The notes under the pieces: generated by a model
Told to the model about the DNA's origin: nothing
What the model saw: only the letters and a program-made list of their open reading frames with translations
Database searches by the model: none
Source of the DNA: Leptodontidium sp. MPI-SDFR-AT-0119
Lineage: Eukaryota > Ascomycota > Leotiomycetes > Helotiales > Leptodontidiaceae
Length of the DNA: 64,000 nucleotides
Assembly: GCA_020726505.1 (NCBI GenBank)
Contig: JAHLEZ010000031.1
Coordinates: 124,001 to 188,000 of the forward strand
Reading direction: 5' to 3'
Position numbers and translations under genes: made by a program
Shown: piece by piece, positions 23,073 to 36,302 of the stretch
Position numbering within the stretch: the first letter of the stretch is position 1
Layout: each line of letters begins with the position of its first letter

Positions 23073-26000
23073 TTCGTCCCCCTCTTCAAAAATCATGCTC
23101 GCCCTCGAGCGACTCAATATAAAAGAAACACTTCACTAATCAAAAGCTCCATAAATTAACGTTATTAGTAGGAAGCCTAGTAAAGAAGAAGTCCCGTGAT
23201 AGTTAACCTATTACCTTTAGAAGTAAACAATCGCCTCGCTTAGCGCCGCTAGCCTACCTTTATAAGGTTGACTCTCCCCTACTAACTCTCTAACTTCAAC
23301 TCTCTAAATACAACTACTTCTCCTTAATACTATTCCTTCTATAGAACACCTTAATATACTTTAACTTCTTTACTCCTTCTCTTACTAATTAAACAATACC
23401 TCTTATACCTTTTTTCACTTTAATTTTCTAAAGAAAACAAACTTCCCTGCTAAACTTATATTAAGATCGACTTTACTATCACACTTCCTTATACTACTAA
23501 GGCAAGATCTCCCTCTATTTAAAGAAGACTTCAGCTACTATGACTCTAGTATCTTTAGAGGTCTCTCTGCCGCTAACTTCACGCTATTTAGTACCTTTTA
23601 GGGCAACAACCTTGGCCTTTACTATTAACTCTAGCGCGCTATTAGAGCTCAACACCTTTAACTTCGCTGTTGCCTAGTCGCAGAGGTGACGTAGTCGAGA
23701 GCCTTTCTTACTTACTTTTCTTCCTGTCGAGCAACAACTTTAACACAACACCTGCGTTGACTTGTACGTAGTCTCTCCTTAGCTCTCCGTGCCTCGATCT
23801 CTAAACAATAACTTTAATATAAAACTAAGTCGCCTCAACGCTATAAGTTGACCTTCTATAACACTATTCTGAGCTCTACTAACTCGTTATAGACCTTTAA
23901 GAAGAGTCTTTCGTTGTCAGCCACCTCAGAAGTACTATTAGAATCGGTTCACTTTATTTTAGCCTAAACGCTCTCAACTTCAACACTAAAGGTTAACACT
24001 ATAGAGGTCTTAACGTGCCTTAACTTCGTGAGTTATACTCTTATCTCTTCTTCTTGTACTTAACTAGCCATTTATAGATTATACTAATACCTTTCTTGCG
24101 GCGATTTAAGGTACTACCACGGTCTTTAATCCTTAACTCGTGTTTTAAGAAGTAACTAAAGTGAACTCTAAAACTTCACCTTAACGTTATTTAGTTAAGT
24201 ATTAAACTATTTAACCTCTTTATAACGCCGGTGTTTACATTCTCTCTATAAGTCAAAGAAACAATACTATTTGTCTTCTTTAAGTTCGTAAACTAATAAG
24301 AATTAAGGCCACCTCGTGCGACTACTTATATTAAACTCTACCCCTTAGGCTAAGAACGTGCGTGTCACGCCGTACTAATCTTCCCTTAATAATAGGTCAC
24401 TAAGTAGTTTTTCGAGTCCCTCCATAGATACGCTTTTATTATACCTACACAAGTCACACTACTGAAGATAAGTGGTATTATTCCGCTAGTCTCTTATTAA
24501 TCAGTTAGTTAGATAAGGTGGAGGCTAGATCCGCTAATTTCGAAGGTTTATAGCAGAAAGCCGGGAGGAATAGGCAAACTAACGGTCGTAATACGCCAAG
24601 TAGGGTTAGGAGGCTATAATAAGTTCTCGGTTCTTAGTGTAGTAGAAATGGCCCCTTCTCTCTATAAAAGTAAGTCGCCTCCTGTTATTAAAGCTAATAG
24701 AAGGTCTTTGAAACAGCTGAGCTTTCTAGGGATAAACAAAAGAGTCTAATCAACTCAAGCACTGTTAAGCTAACAGTAACTAAGTATAAGATAATATACT
24801 ATAGGGTCCCGTTAGCTAGAGATCTTCTCGGAATAGTAGTTCGGTCATAGTTGAGGTCTTTTGATTACTTTAGTTCTTTAATAAAGGTTGAAGAACTTGT
24901 TGATCTTAAGGTCGAAGCTAGACTTAACTCCTGACCGGTTACTTTGTAAGTTATTAGCTTTATTCTTGTCTGTTTTACTTAACGACACCTCTCGGAATAA
25001 TGTAATAGGCGGTGACGAAACATCTATAAAAACACTTAGGGTCGCACCCTTAGCCTTGATTAGTTACTAGTACTTATTACTGAACCTAGCTAGAAGTCAA
25101 GGGTATAGAGTCTTTATTACTTTAGCGATATTAATACGAGCCTAGAATAGCGGCACTCTTACTTATAGGTCTATTATAGTTATAGAACTATTATACTATA
25201 TTTAAAAGTTATTTATAACTTGCAGTCTCTTGCTAGTACTTTAAGTACGAAGTATATTACTTCTTATTTATTAGTACTAATAAATAACAAGAGAAGTCTT
25301 TACTCTTTCAGACTTTCCGACGGGAAGGGGCTAGGAGGTATCGACGTATATGTAAAAGGGGCCTTGACCTAGTAGGCAAGAGACTTTAAACAGAGCTGAT
25401 TAGGGGTAGTCGACTAATACTCGATCCCTGAAAGGTTCACTAGCTAGAAGTCGTCGGCCAATAGTATACTCAGATCTCTAGCACGTGGGGTGGGGTTAGT
25501 TATATTGTGGTTATTGACTTAAGGTTTCAGAGAGCACGGCTCTGATTCCGAGTGTATTATTAGCTCTTCGCTAGGAGATTTCCTAGACTTTTACTTACTT
25601 TATATAAATTGTGTAATCTACTTACTAGTTTAAGGCTAGTTTGTTAATAGTACTCTTAGTATTGTCCTTTATAGATCGCTATGTATTACATTAGGGTTAA
25701 TAGCTCTGTAAGTGTTAACTTTGTCCTTAGAAATAATAGACTTATTTCGTTATTTCCTCTCTTTTTATTAATTGCCGAGAATTAACGCTTAAGTATATTG
25801 CGTTTATATTCTTCGGGGTATTTAACACGTTAGACTCGAATTTCTGGCCTAAGCTATAAGTTTAACCTGCTGTTTTAGAATCTAGTCCTACGGATCGAGC
25901 CTAACAATTAGCCTATTTAAACGAAGTTACTTTTTACTACCTAGAATATTATTAGCTTAATAATAGCAGTCTCGTTTTAAACTTATCGTGTATTTATATA

Positions 26001-26100
26001 CGGCAAGTAGTTTATAAGGGCGCTAGTTTCTTATTAAGCTTTACTTTAAGAGATAAGTGTTTTTATACTGTGGGGCTAATATTCTCTCTGACTTACTTAG
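23073..26100 (-). other. Unassigned 3-kb segment between integrase and 3' LTR of Gypsy-2
   Basis: Lies inside Gypsy-2, downstream of integrase in coding sense. It has frequent stops in all frames, with some longer stop-poor stretches on the minus strand (for example near 25400-25560). No chromodomain, envelope-like or other domain was recognised, and no LTR ends or target duplications of a nested element were found. It could be an extra ORF, a captured sequence or an unrecognised nested insertion. Confidence 0.4.
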
Positions 26101-29100
26101 GGCTATATAGGCTCTTTTTTGTGTTTATTATAGTGTTAAAGTATCCTAAATTATAGTTTTTAGTGATATAAAGTCGTCTTAGTGATTATTTTAATATACG
26201 ATAATATGTCGTCCCCTTCTTTAAATATTAAAAGTACGTCCTCGTACTAATTCCTTAATACTAAAGTATATTTATTCTGAGTCAGACACTACTCGATACT
26301 TACTGCGCTATTATTGAGATAACTTAGGGACTTTAATCACTATCTCATCATCCTGAACACGCTATATTATTAGAATCTTAGGGTTCTTTAGGAACTTGGG
26401 GTTACTAAAGTCGTGTATATCGATGTTAAGTTTACAGTTAAGCGTGAGGTTATTATCTAATTCTTTATTGAGCTGTCTATTATTATTACTGTCGTTATAA
26501 ATAAAGTCGTGCCTCTTGTGAAAGAGCTTAAGCTTATTCTCAGTAAAAGTCTAGCGAAGTCGGGGGCTATTTAGGCTTAACTCTTTGAATTTGTAATACT
26601 CTTTCTCTATATAGGCTTTATAGATCTCGTAAGGTCTAAGCCATCTGAAATCGAGAGCACAGTTAGTGGATATATCTCTCTCTCTAATAGAGTCTTAACG
26701 TAAGACTAAGTCTCCCTTAAAGAATAGCTGTTTACGGATATTATATTTCAGATTAAAAGCCTCTCTACCTTCTTAACGACGGCGAGTCTTTATAAATATA
26801 ACTTCGTCTATGTGTTCTTACTACATTTGAAACTAGAGAGCGCGGAGTTCTAAGAGCTTAGAGTAGTCCCTGATCTCGTTAATAAATAATGTTCTCTAGG
26901 TCGGGTTTGTCGTCTCGATAGGCAGGATAGCTTCTCTCCTATAGACTATATAAAAAGGAGTATACCCCGTTAGGCGATATACTGTAGTACGATCTGCAAA
27001 TAATACTACTAGAAGGTTATTAAACTAGCGTCTGCTTATCTTAGAAAGCGCATTCTTAATTAGGCTATATCCTCTCTTAATTATCTTATTCGCTCTAGCG
27101 TTATATATTAAGATTTAGATCTAGTTAACTTCTATTCTATTAAGTAAATCTATAACTTCTCCTATATTCTTAATTCTACTATTAATAATAAGCCTCTAAA
27201 ACAGTCCGTGCCGGCAAATAATGTCTTACTAAATGAAGTTAGTTACTCCTTTAGCTTCTCTACTAGCGAGGGCTCTTGCCTTAACTTAACCGCTTATGTC
27301 GTCCTTAATAACCACTAAGTACTTCTTTCCGCGTTCTGCCGGCATAAATACAATATCAAGCGCCTATTTCTCTATTAAGCCATTTGATACTATTGAGTAG
27401 AGGGGTTCCTCCTAGCGTTTAAATAATCGGAGTTAGCAATCTTAATATGTCCGAATATAATTTATATAGTTTATATATAAGCCTTTCCAGAAGTATCGAG
27501 TAAAGATTCGGTAATACGTGCTTTCCCGTCCTTTGTGGCCTGAGTTATTATAGTAACTCCTAAGTATTACCTCTTTCTCTCTTATTATGTTAATAACGAG
27601 CTTAACTAGAGCCCCTTTTAACGGCAACTTCTAGATCTTGCGACTATACACGCCGTAATTTAGTACTTCACGCTTAAATACTTAGAACTGTTTTTAATTT
27701 ATTGACTTTAGAGTCTTAAGTGTCGTTAAGTACTAAGCTATCTCTTAGTACTGTTCTCTATACTTGCTTATTATAATAAGTAGGCCTCCTTCGTCAAAAG
27801 AGGACTTAGAACTACTAGAAGAAGTAAGTTCCCCCTTATCGCGAAGTCTTTAGACTATAGATTTTATATCTTAAAGGATTCTATTCCGTCTCTAAAGTTC
27901 TAGGTCCGTTAATACGCCGTCTAATTCTAAACTACTAGTCTCCTCTTCGCCTATAATACTAATAAGACAAATCTCGTAAGCTCTAAGCTTAGAGAGAATC
28001 TAGTCTTCGTTAGTATTACTTTTTTCTAGGGAATCTTCGGGGTGCCTAAGTCTCCGGGACAACTAGTCTACTATTATATGTGTCGTTCCTTAGACGTGTC
28101 GAACCTCAAAGTCGAAGAGTCGTATTTAAGCGAGTTATTTAGTTAATATCGCGTTAAAATAATCGTGAACTACTCCGTTTAGTTGTGCAATAAGTGTATT
28201 AACATCTGTCTCTATAATAAAGTGCACTCTAATAAGCCAAATCTTCAGTTTCTTTAAGATATAAAGTATACCCTTATATTCTCTCTTAATAATATTATAT
28301 TTAGCTTTAGTCTTACTCTAAAACTTACTCTCGTACCTTACTAGGCGTATTTTATTTAAAGTCAGCTCCCTTTAACTAAGGAAGCCGCCTTAGCTAGTTC
28401 TATTAGAGTTAACTCTAATTACAATTTCACTAGCTCCCTTTCTATAGTCTATTCGACATAAGATTAGAGATAAGTATAAAGCGTCCTGTAGTTTAGCTAT
28501 AGCCTTGCCTTACAAATCAGGTTCTTAGTGAAACTTAACTCCTTTTTATAAGAGTACGTATAAAGGTTTAGTAATTAAGCGAAAGTTCTTAATCTAAATT
28601 CAGAAGTAAATAATAAGTCCTAAGAATACTTTGACTTTAGTGAGATTCGTTAGTTCCCGTTAGTTCTTAATTTTAACGAAGTACTTTATAGATAATTCTC
28701 TCCCTCTAGAGTTATAGGCGTACCTCACAATGTTTATATTATTAAGACAAAACTATAACTTAGGCCTAATCGTAACTCTAGTACATTCTAAGCGTTCGAG
28801 AGTTATGTCGAGGTTCTTAATATACTCTAAGACAAACTTTCTAATCCCCGGCAAGGCTTTAACTTAGTCGTAGTTTATGTACGGGCCTTTAACACTAATA
28901 TCATCTAAGAATAGTATCGTAACTACTAGGACTAGCTTCTTTAAGATATGTGTAATTATTCGGACAAATTATATAATAGAATTAGTAGCGCCTTATAAAA
29001 GTGTCGTATTTCGGACTAGTCTAATATAAGGAATATAAAAAGCAGTCATATCCTTACTAGACTAATAAAGTACTTATTAATCGTACTTAGAATACAAGTT

Positions 29101-30870
29101 AACGAGACTTATAATATAGTAACTAGTAAACTCTTTAGAAAACTTATTGACAGATGGCGGGAGGTTAACGTCTTTACGGGTGACAGTATTTAATATAGTA
29201 GCCGAGTTAATTAATCTGTATTTCCCCGACTCCTTCTTTTGAACTAAGAACTAAGCGTTACAGTAGGGCCCCTCAGAGTACTCCAGGACTCCTTTGTCGA
29301 GTCTTTCTTGTACTATCTTAGTAACCTCTAGAATAAGTGCCCGTAATAAAGGAAAGTTAGGAGCTTACTAAGCTATATATTTAATAGTCTTAATAATAAC
29401 GGGAGGGGAGACATCTTTATGAAATTTACTATACTTAAGTTAATTAAAAGCTATAGCTCCTTCCTGATTGACTATTATTTCGTCGAATAAGGCTCTCTCT
29501 TCCGGCTATAATAGGCTACTTACGTCTAATTTAGCCAGCCTTTTTAGAGTAAGTCTTAAGTTTCGGGGTATATTAATAAAGTGTAATAACAGGTGTTTTC
29601 GATACTTTCCGACATAATCTTAAGGAGTTCCTCGTTCTCGTGCACGCTCGTATTAGTCCTCCTTCCCACTAGGGGGGTCGCCTTTCGGGTCAGTCAAATT
29701 AACGGGCAAGACCTTTTTAGCCTTTAACTTATATATAGTTCTTACTTACACTACTATATTTTACGTTTCTCTAAATAGTGACTTGATTAGAAGCTTGTCG
29801 TAGTTAGTAGTCTATTCGAACGTTAGGCTGGCCAGAGACAAGGAATCGTCGTTAAATACTCCCTTAAATAAGGACTTAGAGACTAAGGGTTCCTCTCAGT
29901 ACGAGTCAAGGAGTACTTTAAGTAGAAAGTCTCTAATCACTGATTTTAGTACACAGAATTCTCTCTCTATATACTTAATATACGCTATCCCCTTAAGGCT
30001 CGTAAGTTCTCGGTCTCGTAATAAGAGGCGAGGACAATAAGGTTAACTGTCTCCTCCTTTAAAAAGTCCTTCTTCTAGTTCCGTTAATATCGAGATGTCC
30101 GAGTATTTAAGTGTACTGACTGTAGTACTCGAGTAACAGCTAGTTAATCGTTTCCCGAGAAGTCTTCCTCTTTATAACTAATTTCAGATTCTAAATCTTT
30201 AGAGTAAATTAACCTTACTCTATTCTCTCTACGTAGTACCTTAGTATCCTTCGCTTCCTTAGTAGTATCGTTAGTCCTAACTGTAGTGATGAGACTAGAG
30301 CGCTAATCCTATAAAGAAGCGAGTATAATACCTCCGTCGTAATCTCTTAAGTAGCGAAAAGTGACTTTAACTTTATAGAAGAACGGAAAACTAAGGATAA
30401 CCTTAACTCTAGGGCTGTTTATAATATAGAACTAGTTATTAATTACACAGTTACTTATAATAACGGTGACGTTATTAGTAAATCTAACAAAACGAGACTT
30501 GACACTAGTAATTGTCTTTAAGGCTATTGTTTAACTTCTTATTATTAGTAGTTCTAAGAGGTTAGTTACTTTAAGAGTCATATAACTGACTTTAGCCCCT
30601 GTGTCGAGTGTAGCCCTAATATCGCTGACCTTAGAGCGGCTAAGTATTGTGACTACTACCTTCGGCGCTAGCGAGTAGAACGAGTTACTTATTTCCGTGG
30701 AGCCACTTATAGCCTCTATCTTAATACACAAGTTAGTGTTTCTTACTAGTCGAGCACTTCGCCGTATTATTTTAAGTGACGTAAAAGGCACTAAGCGAAG
30801 AAGTTCTAGTACTAAGTCTCTATACACTAATAGTATGCTAAGGAGGAGTACTAAGACCGGCCTAAACAAT
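26100..30870 (-). pseudogene. Gypsy-2 pol: protease, RT, RNase H, integrase
   Basis: Read right to left. The retropepsin motif ATLDTGAKVSYMT lies in the frame 30531-30869. The reverse transcriptase box FLDDISVKGP has both Asp intact at 28900-28911. RNase H at about 28040-28340 shows KREYKGILYILKKLKIWL, ETDVNTLIAQLN and LFDFEVRHV. The integrase zinc-binding region (SGHKGRESTYYRIFTRYFW) is at 27442-27627. The integrase core ALDIVFMPAERGKKYLVVI is near 27300-27360, and YNARANKII near 27070-27110. A downstream block TPFYIVYRREAILPIE is near 26910-26970. Stops of RIP type are scattered through all domains, but the catalytic motifs are better kept than in Gypsy-1. Confidence 0.88.
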
Positions 30871-33760
30871 AGGATAGCGCTAAGTAATAGCTATACCACT
30901 AACTTCTCAATCATCGACTCTTATATTACAGAGACACTATTCCGGAACTACTATTAATAAGCCTGAAATTTCAAAGTAAGGAGATTCCTAAGGACCTTAA
31001 GGTGTACTTAGACCCTTCTTTTCTATTTTATTCTCCTTAGGAGCTAACTAAAGACCTTCTTTGTTCTAATATTATCTCGCTTTATTAAGGAGTACTCGTC
31101 TAATTAATCCGCGTATAACGTAGACTTTAAGAAAGTATATAAAGAATTAAGTAATAGTCTCTACGATATAATAACCTCTTCCTTATTAAGGCTATAGTCG
31201 TCTTTAAAAGTAATAACTTTAACGTTAGTAATATACTCCCTTTATATTTATTAATCAATTACACCGCCGGGCGTTCGGGAAGCTCTAGGAGGGTTAATAA
31301 GTACTATTATCTCCCTTAGCGTAAGGTTACTAGTAATTCTTATAAAGACAGCAGCTTGTCGAGGACCTTGTCGAGCTTATAACCGTTCCGGTCTAGTGCT
31401 TCTTATATACGGGGGTTCTAAGAAGACGTTAATCGCGTAATAAGTCTAGGGATTCCAGAGGGGACTACAGTTAATTCAGGCTTCGCGGTGTGCCTCTTCG
31501 CCGAAGAGCTAGTTATAGTATTCCGAGCTAATGCCCTAGATATAGTTAGTATAATAAGTTTAGAGACTATATTAGAGATCTTAGACTTGTTCTTGGCTAA
31601 GATCTACTAAGGGGTCTTCCTTACTTCTTTAGGACTGTCCACATCTATGACTTCAGTAAACTATATAGCGTTTCTAATATCTAGAGGAACCTTCGGTTTA
31701 CTATATAAGGCCTAAGCTTTGATTTTGTCTTACAACTTGTCGGATCCCTTATATAGCTCAAATGCTGGGGCCTTCTTTCGGGCTCTAGTCTCGATAAAGG
31801 CAATTATTGCCTCAGAATTAGAGCTGTCCTTTATATTAGACAAGAGAGCTTAGACTTGGACGATTTACTCTTTAAAACAGTCCTACTATTGTAAGATAAC
31901 AGACTCGCCGGCGTCAATAGGCTCATCGATGAATTCGATACAATTAATTATAAAAGTTACTCCCTTCTCTCTTATAAGCGCCGCTTTTAACTGCGATGTT
32001 AACAACTCTTTGACCGCCTGTGCTCTACGTTCGGGATTAAGAGAGTATTAGCTGTTTAATACATAAGAGAGGATATATTCTCGTCTAAGTCTCTTATTAA
32101 TAAGAAATTATATAAGGTACGACTTTTTCCCTTCTTCCTAATGTCTTATATAAATGTAGCTATTATCCTCTGCTTTATGAATTACCCTAAGACTTATAAA
32201 CTTCTTGTAATCAAAACATTAATTCATAAACTTATGTCGTGCTTGAGGTCTCATCCTAGGCTCCTAACGATTTATACACTACTAGCACTTATAATTATCT
32301 CTTGCCTTCTTATTATAAGTAATAGAATTAAGATAGTTAGTCTTATAACTAACACTAGCCACCTCTTAAGCCTCTTTAGTAAATTATAAGATGTTTATCT
32401 CGGCCGTGTATTTAGCGTTCGTGGCTCTCTCAACTACTGCCGCAAGGATTTTTATATACCCTAAACTATTATAAACGTTCTTTAGGTCTCTATTTATAGT
32501 ACTCTCAGGGTCTCTAGCGATCTTTTATAAAGTTAAAAGAAATATAAGGTCTAAGTTAGCTATAACTTCTCTGTCCTATCTCTTAAAGGCCTTACGAATC
32601 TCTTTACTTAAGGCGTTATCTCTATAACCCAGGAAATTCGGGTACTATAATAGTAGTGCTCGGGTCGACTGGCCTTATGTAGCTATAGACGCAGGCTAAA
32701 CCCTCTCCTCTTAGTAATTAGACGTCTCAGTGAAGATATTAGGCCGACTTGCCTGTATTTATTAGTGGTTTGTAATGTCCTACTCCTCTATAATAATATA
32801 TAAGTCTCGTTCTGAATTAAGCTGGGCTTTAATAGCGCTATAAATGTCGTCGAACGTATCCGTCTTGAGGTCTTTTAACGACTTTCTATTCTTAGAGGCA
32901 GCTTATATAGCCTTATTCCGAAGGCTTCGGGGGAGTACAAGTATAAATCGAGTCGACACTTGCTTTTTAGTGAGATTACCTCGGTCGACGTAGTTCAGGG
33001 CTACTTCTCTGAAGGCCCTAAGGAACTTCCGGCATTAGTCTGGGGAAGGTTAGCCGTTAATTTAAGTATCCTTAAAATCTTACTCTAGTAAGTCTAAGTA
33101 AACATTCGTATATAAACGATACTTACTATCGTCGGCCTAATAGTCTTACTTTACTTCCCTCTTAAGGCTAGCGTATGTTCTGGTTTTAAAGCTAGGGAGC
33201 TTCTGAATATTCCACACTTAAGAAGGGGTTATATAGTCGACTACTTATTCCTTCTTCTCCTAGTCGTTAGTAACTATATAGCTTGCGAAGTATTTGTCAA
33301 GGGTCCAGAAGTAAGTGCTAACGTCGATGCCGTTGAAAATAGGAGTATTCGGGGATTTAGGGATTAGTATTAGTTAACTGACGTGGACCTTAATATTCTT
33401 GAGATTATTTATAATAATAGCCGGGGTCGAGTTAAGGGCGGCAAGTTTAATAGTGTCAATAGAGGGAGCTAAGTTATTAGGTCTAGTATTACTAGACCCC
33501 TTCCCTTTGCCTTTCCCTTTCCCCTTCTTGCTGTTTAGTAAGCTCTAGAAAGTGTTATTGTTATAAGGGGTAGAACCCCTATTAAAGGTCCCTAAATTAT
33601 AGGAAGCGCTAGGCCTAACGCCTGTAATTGTCCTAAAGTTGCTTTTAGTAGTAAGTCCCGGGGTGTTAATAAAGGGAGCCCCCTTTTAATTATTAGTGTT
33701 ATTTAGTTTACTATAGCCGGACAATATTAGTGAGTTAAATGTGATTTGAGGTTTCGAAAG
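30870..33760 (-). pseudogene. Gypsy-2 gag region, degraded
   Basis: Lies between the protease and the 5' leader, where gag is expected. The clearest trace is a Lys/Gly-rich stretch KKGKGKGKGKG at about 33495-33540, typical of a basic, nucleic-acid-binding segment. No convincing CCHC zinc knuckle was found. Frames are broken throughout. 33760-34563 is the untranslated leader next to the 5' LTR. Confidence 0.5.
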
Positions 33761-34563
33761 AATATATGTAGTCGTTTAATTGAAAGTAATGAAAGTAATA
33801 AAAGATTTAGTGTATATAAGTATTATATTGTTGTATAAAGAAAGTAAAGAAACGTCCCCTTAGAAACAAGAATTTAAGGCCTCGCCTCCCTAAGTGAAAG
33901 GCCAAACAATAGGCTCTTTTAGCGAGGTCTTAGCCTGTGCCCTAGGCCTTATACGCCGAAATTATAGAGGGTTTAAATTAATAAATAGGGGGTAAATAGA
34001 AATTAAATAACACTAAAAAGATAACTAAGGCTTAGTTCTAGACTAACCTAAAACACACTTCCGCCAAATCTCTAAGTAAGACTTCAGCCTTTAGCTAACG
34101 AACTAAAGAGCACGACCTATAATACTTTAGCTAACTTCTTACATAGTAATCTCGGTACCTTATAATATTAGGCTTTAGCGGTTTAATACTATAGGGCCTC
34201 GTATTACTGTGGGAAGTATTGTGAAATAATAGAGCACAAGTCTTTAGAATAACGGGCATAGAGCCTCGAGCTAAGAGAGAAGAGATTTTCTAGTATTTTA
34301 AGTGTCCCTATATATTATAAAAGTTCACTTGTTTCTCTTGTGTCTCTCTACTCTCTCTGTCGTATACTTGTGCCTCTATATCTGCTGTTTTTACTTTCGA
34401 AGGCTGAGGAGTTACTAACTAAATAGGTCCCTTAGTTCAAGTAGTTGTCGTTTCTTGATTCTCCCTAAACGCTTATGATTAGTATAAAGGGCCCTTTCTA
34501 TATAACTTACTTAGTTCTATTTCCTTGTACTGAACTCACTCCTTACGTCAGTCACTAAAAATA

Positions 34564-34848
34564 TATAGGAGGGATAAAGCCTAATAAACTACATAACAAG
34601 AGAGGTAGTATATAGTAAGGTACGGGGGGAGACTTTAAGTGTAGGAAATCGCGGATTAATCAAATCTAAAGATAATACATATCCAAAGAGCATGACAAGT
34701 CGAGGGAGGGGAGGAGAAAAAAGTGTATTAGATAATATCTATGAAAAGTTCTTGGTTGTTTAGTTGATTTCAAGTGTTGAGCTCTTTTATATAGAAAGAG
34801 CTTATCCGGTCAGGTGACAAAGGAGCTACCAGAGTCTTCCCCACCACA
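34564..34848 (-). repeat. Gypsy-2 5' LTR (285 bp)
   Basis: The inner end reads TATAGGAGGG, a RIP form of TGTGGGAGGG; the outer end is CCCCACCACA. Same length as the partner LTR. Confidence 0.92.
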
Positions 34849-35312
34849 ATACGGCCTTATTAAAGTAATTATTAAAGAAGAAGAGAGTTAAAGAGTTAAG
34901 TTACTAAAGGACTAGTTAATTTACCCCGTCTTTTACTTATACTCGCTTTATAAGTACGTCGACAACCCCTTACTAAGATAAGTTAAAGCTACGCCGGCAC
35001 TTATTTAGTTACTACTTAAGTAAGATAAGTAAGAAATAAAAGGTATCTTTAACTTTAAGGTCATATAAAATAAGCTATTTTATTATATTAAGTCATTAAG
35101 CGTTAATAAAGACTTAAAGTAATACTTATACTTAGATATTATAATAACTTTATATATAATTTAGAGGTTTTACTTAAAGTATTTAAATATTAAAGGCTCG
35201 TTAAGAGTTCTCTTAAAGTGGCTAGAGGCCTATAATACTAATATCGACGACTATAACGACTTCAAAGACGACACAATTATAGTTATAATTACGCGGACGT
35301 AGTTTTTTAAGA
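34849..35312 (+). pseudogene. Gypsy-1 copy 2: integrase C-terminus and polyprotein end
   Basis: Continues the frame interrupted at 22787. The last part, about 35200-35312, is the reverse complement of the coding end of copies 1 and 3 next to their LTRs. It is followed by a run of 11 G (35313-35323), the polypurine tract. Confidence 0.75.
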
Positions 35313-35326
35313 GGGGGGGGGGGTAA

Positions 35327-35628
35327 TATTACGACTTATAATACGCCTCGTATTCTAACCGACACAGGCTTATAATATCGCTGGCTATACGACGGCGCTA
35401 AGCCCGATAGGGAAGATTAAGTGGCGAGCTTACGACATATTAACGTGAATAGCACTCGACTACGCTAAGCCTTATTAAGAGGGTCCTTTCTATATATATA
35501 CTCGAGCCCTCGCTTATAGAGAGCTCTCCTTTCCTCCTTGTCTTTTCTTCTCGATTCTAAGCGTAGCTAGAGGCCTAAATACACAGCTAAAGTCAACTCG
35601 CCGTATTAACCTCTTGCCAGCCGTAACA
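35327..35628 (+). repeat. Gypsy-1 copy 2, 3' LTR (302 bp)
   Basis: Starts TATTACGAC (RIP form of TGTTACGAC) and ends CCGTAACA. Exactly the length of the 3' LTR of copy 1, and its reverse complement. The TATATATATACTCGAG block corresponds to the CTCGAGTATATATATA block of copy 1. Confidence 0.88.
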
Positions 35629-36302
35629 TAAGCTAAGGAAAATTTATAATTAAAAGACTAAATAAAGATATAAATTCGGAATTACCCCGAATTAATACTG
35701 AATTATATCTAGTAATTAGTCTCTCGCTTACTATTACTAATCTTAATAATAATACTTTAATAAAATCAACCTCTAATGTCTCTATAATACTAATTAGAGG
35801 TAGTTATTTATTTTATAGAGGAAGACACTCCTTTAAAAGGATTAGAAACGAAGCTTATAAAAACGATTTAATTATTAGGGTCACTTAAGATTTCCCTTAC
35901 TAGAGGAGATAAGGCTAATAATTTATATAATATAACTCTACTTATAGTCCTAAAGAAGGAATTCTCATTTACTCTTAAGAGAGATCTCTTAAGTAATTTC
36001 TACTCGTGGAAATTAAATAACTACACGTTACTAAATCTTATACTAACGCTAGTAATATACCCACGAGACGAGTCATTATTACTATTCGAGGTTCCTAGGA
36101 CTATTAGATTATATATAAAGCCGATTCGGCTATTATAATATGTTATAAATCTATTAACCTCAGACTAGGCAAAATCGTTAGTAAACTTTACTAAGATATA
36201 TACTAAGGAACTCCAATATAGTAAAGATAAGGACTACTTAAATAAGAAGCTCTATATCTTCGCTGACTTATATTAAAGAGTATTAATTAAAACTAAGGTC
36301 TA
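35629..36302. other. AT-rich degraded sequence, unassigned
   Basis: Very CpA-poor DNA between the Gypsy-1 copy 2 LTR and the next LTR-like unit. Plus-strand translation has stop-poor stretches that look like old polyprotein sequence, but no named motif was identified. Confidence 0.35.

Larger units (their letters stand above)
22788..34848 (-). mobile_element. Gypsy-2: 12-kb minus-strand Ty3/Gypsy element
   Basis: Bounded by two 285-bp LTRs, TGTGG...CCACA, with ATAC directly flanking both outer ends (22784-22787 and 34849-34852), a likely 4-bp target duplication. It is inserted in the integrase/3' region of Gypsy-1 copy 2. A C-rich polypurine tract follows the left LTR (about 23077-23085), so the coding direction is minus. 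The total of 12,061 bp is long for a Gypsy element. About 3 kb between integrase and the 3' LTR, and about 3.6 kb 5' of the protease, hold no domain recognised beyond gag-like sequence. Confidence 0.9.
21167..35628 (+). mobile_element. Gypsy-1 copy 2, split by Gypsy-2 and truncated by Copia-J
   Basis: Two blocks, 21167-22787 and 34849-35628, are continuous in the Gypsy-1 family when the 12-kb insert between them is removed. Compared with the reverse complement of copy 1, homology starts in the RNase H region at AATATCGCC and runs through integrase and the 3' coding end to the 3' LTR. Everything 5' of RNase H (gag, protease, reverse transcriptase and the 5' LTR) is absent, lost at the Copia-J junction. 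The orientation is opposite to copies 1 and 3. Confidence 0.85.

Noticed and set aside
30697..30957. Plus-strand frame of 86 codons as a gene
   Set aside because: Antisense to the Gypsy-2 protease, which has a clear DTGA motif on the minus strand.
32141..32389. Plus-strand hydrophobic 82-codon frame
   Set aside because: Leu/Ile-rich only because of AT-rich composition; it lies in the Gypsy-2 gag region on the opposite strand.
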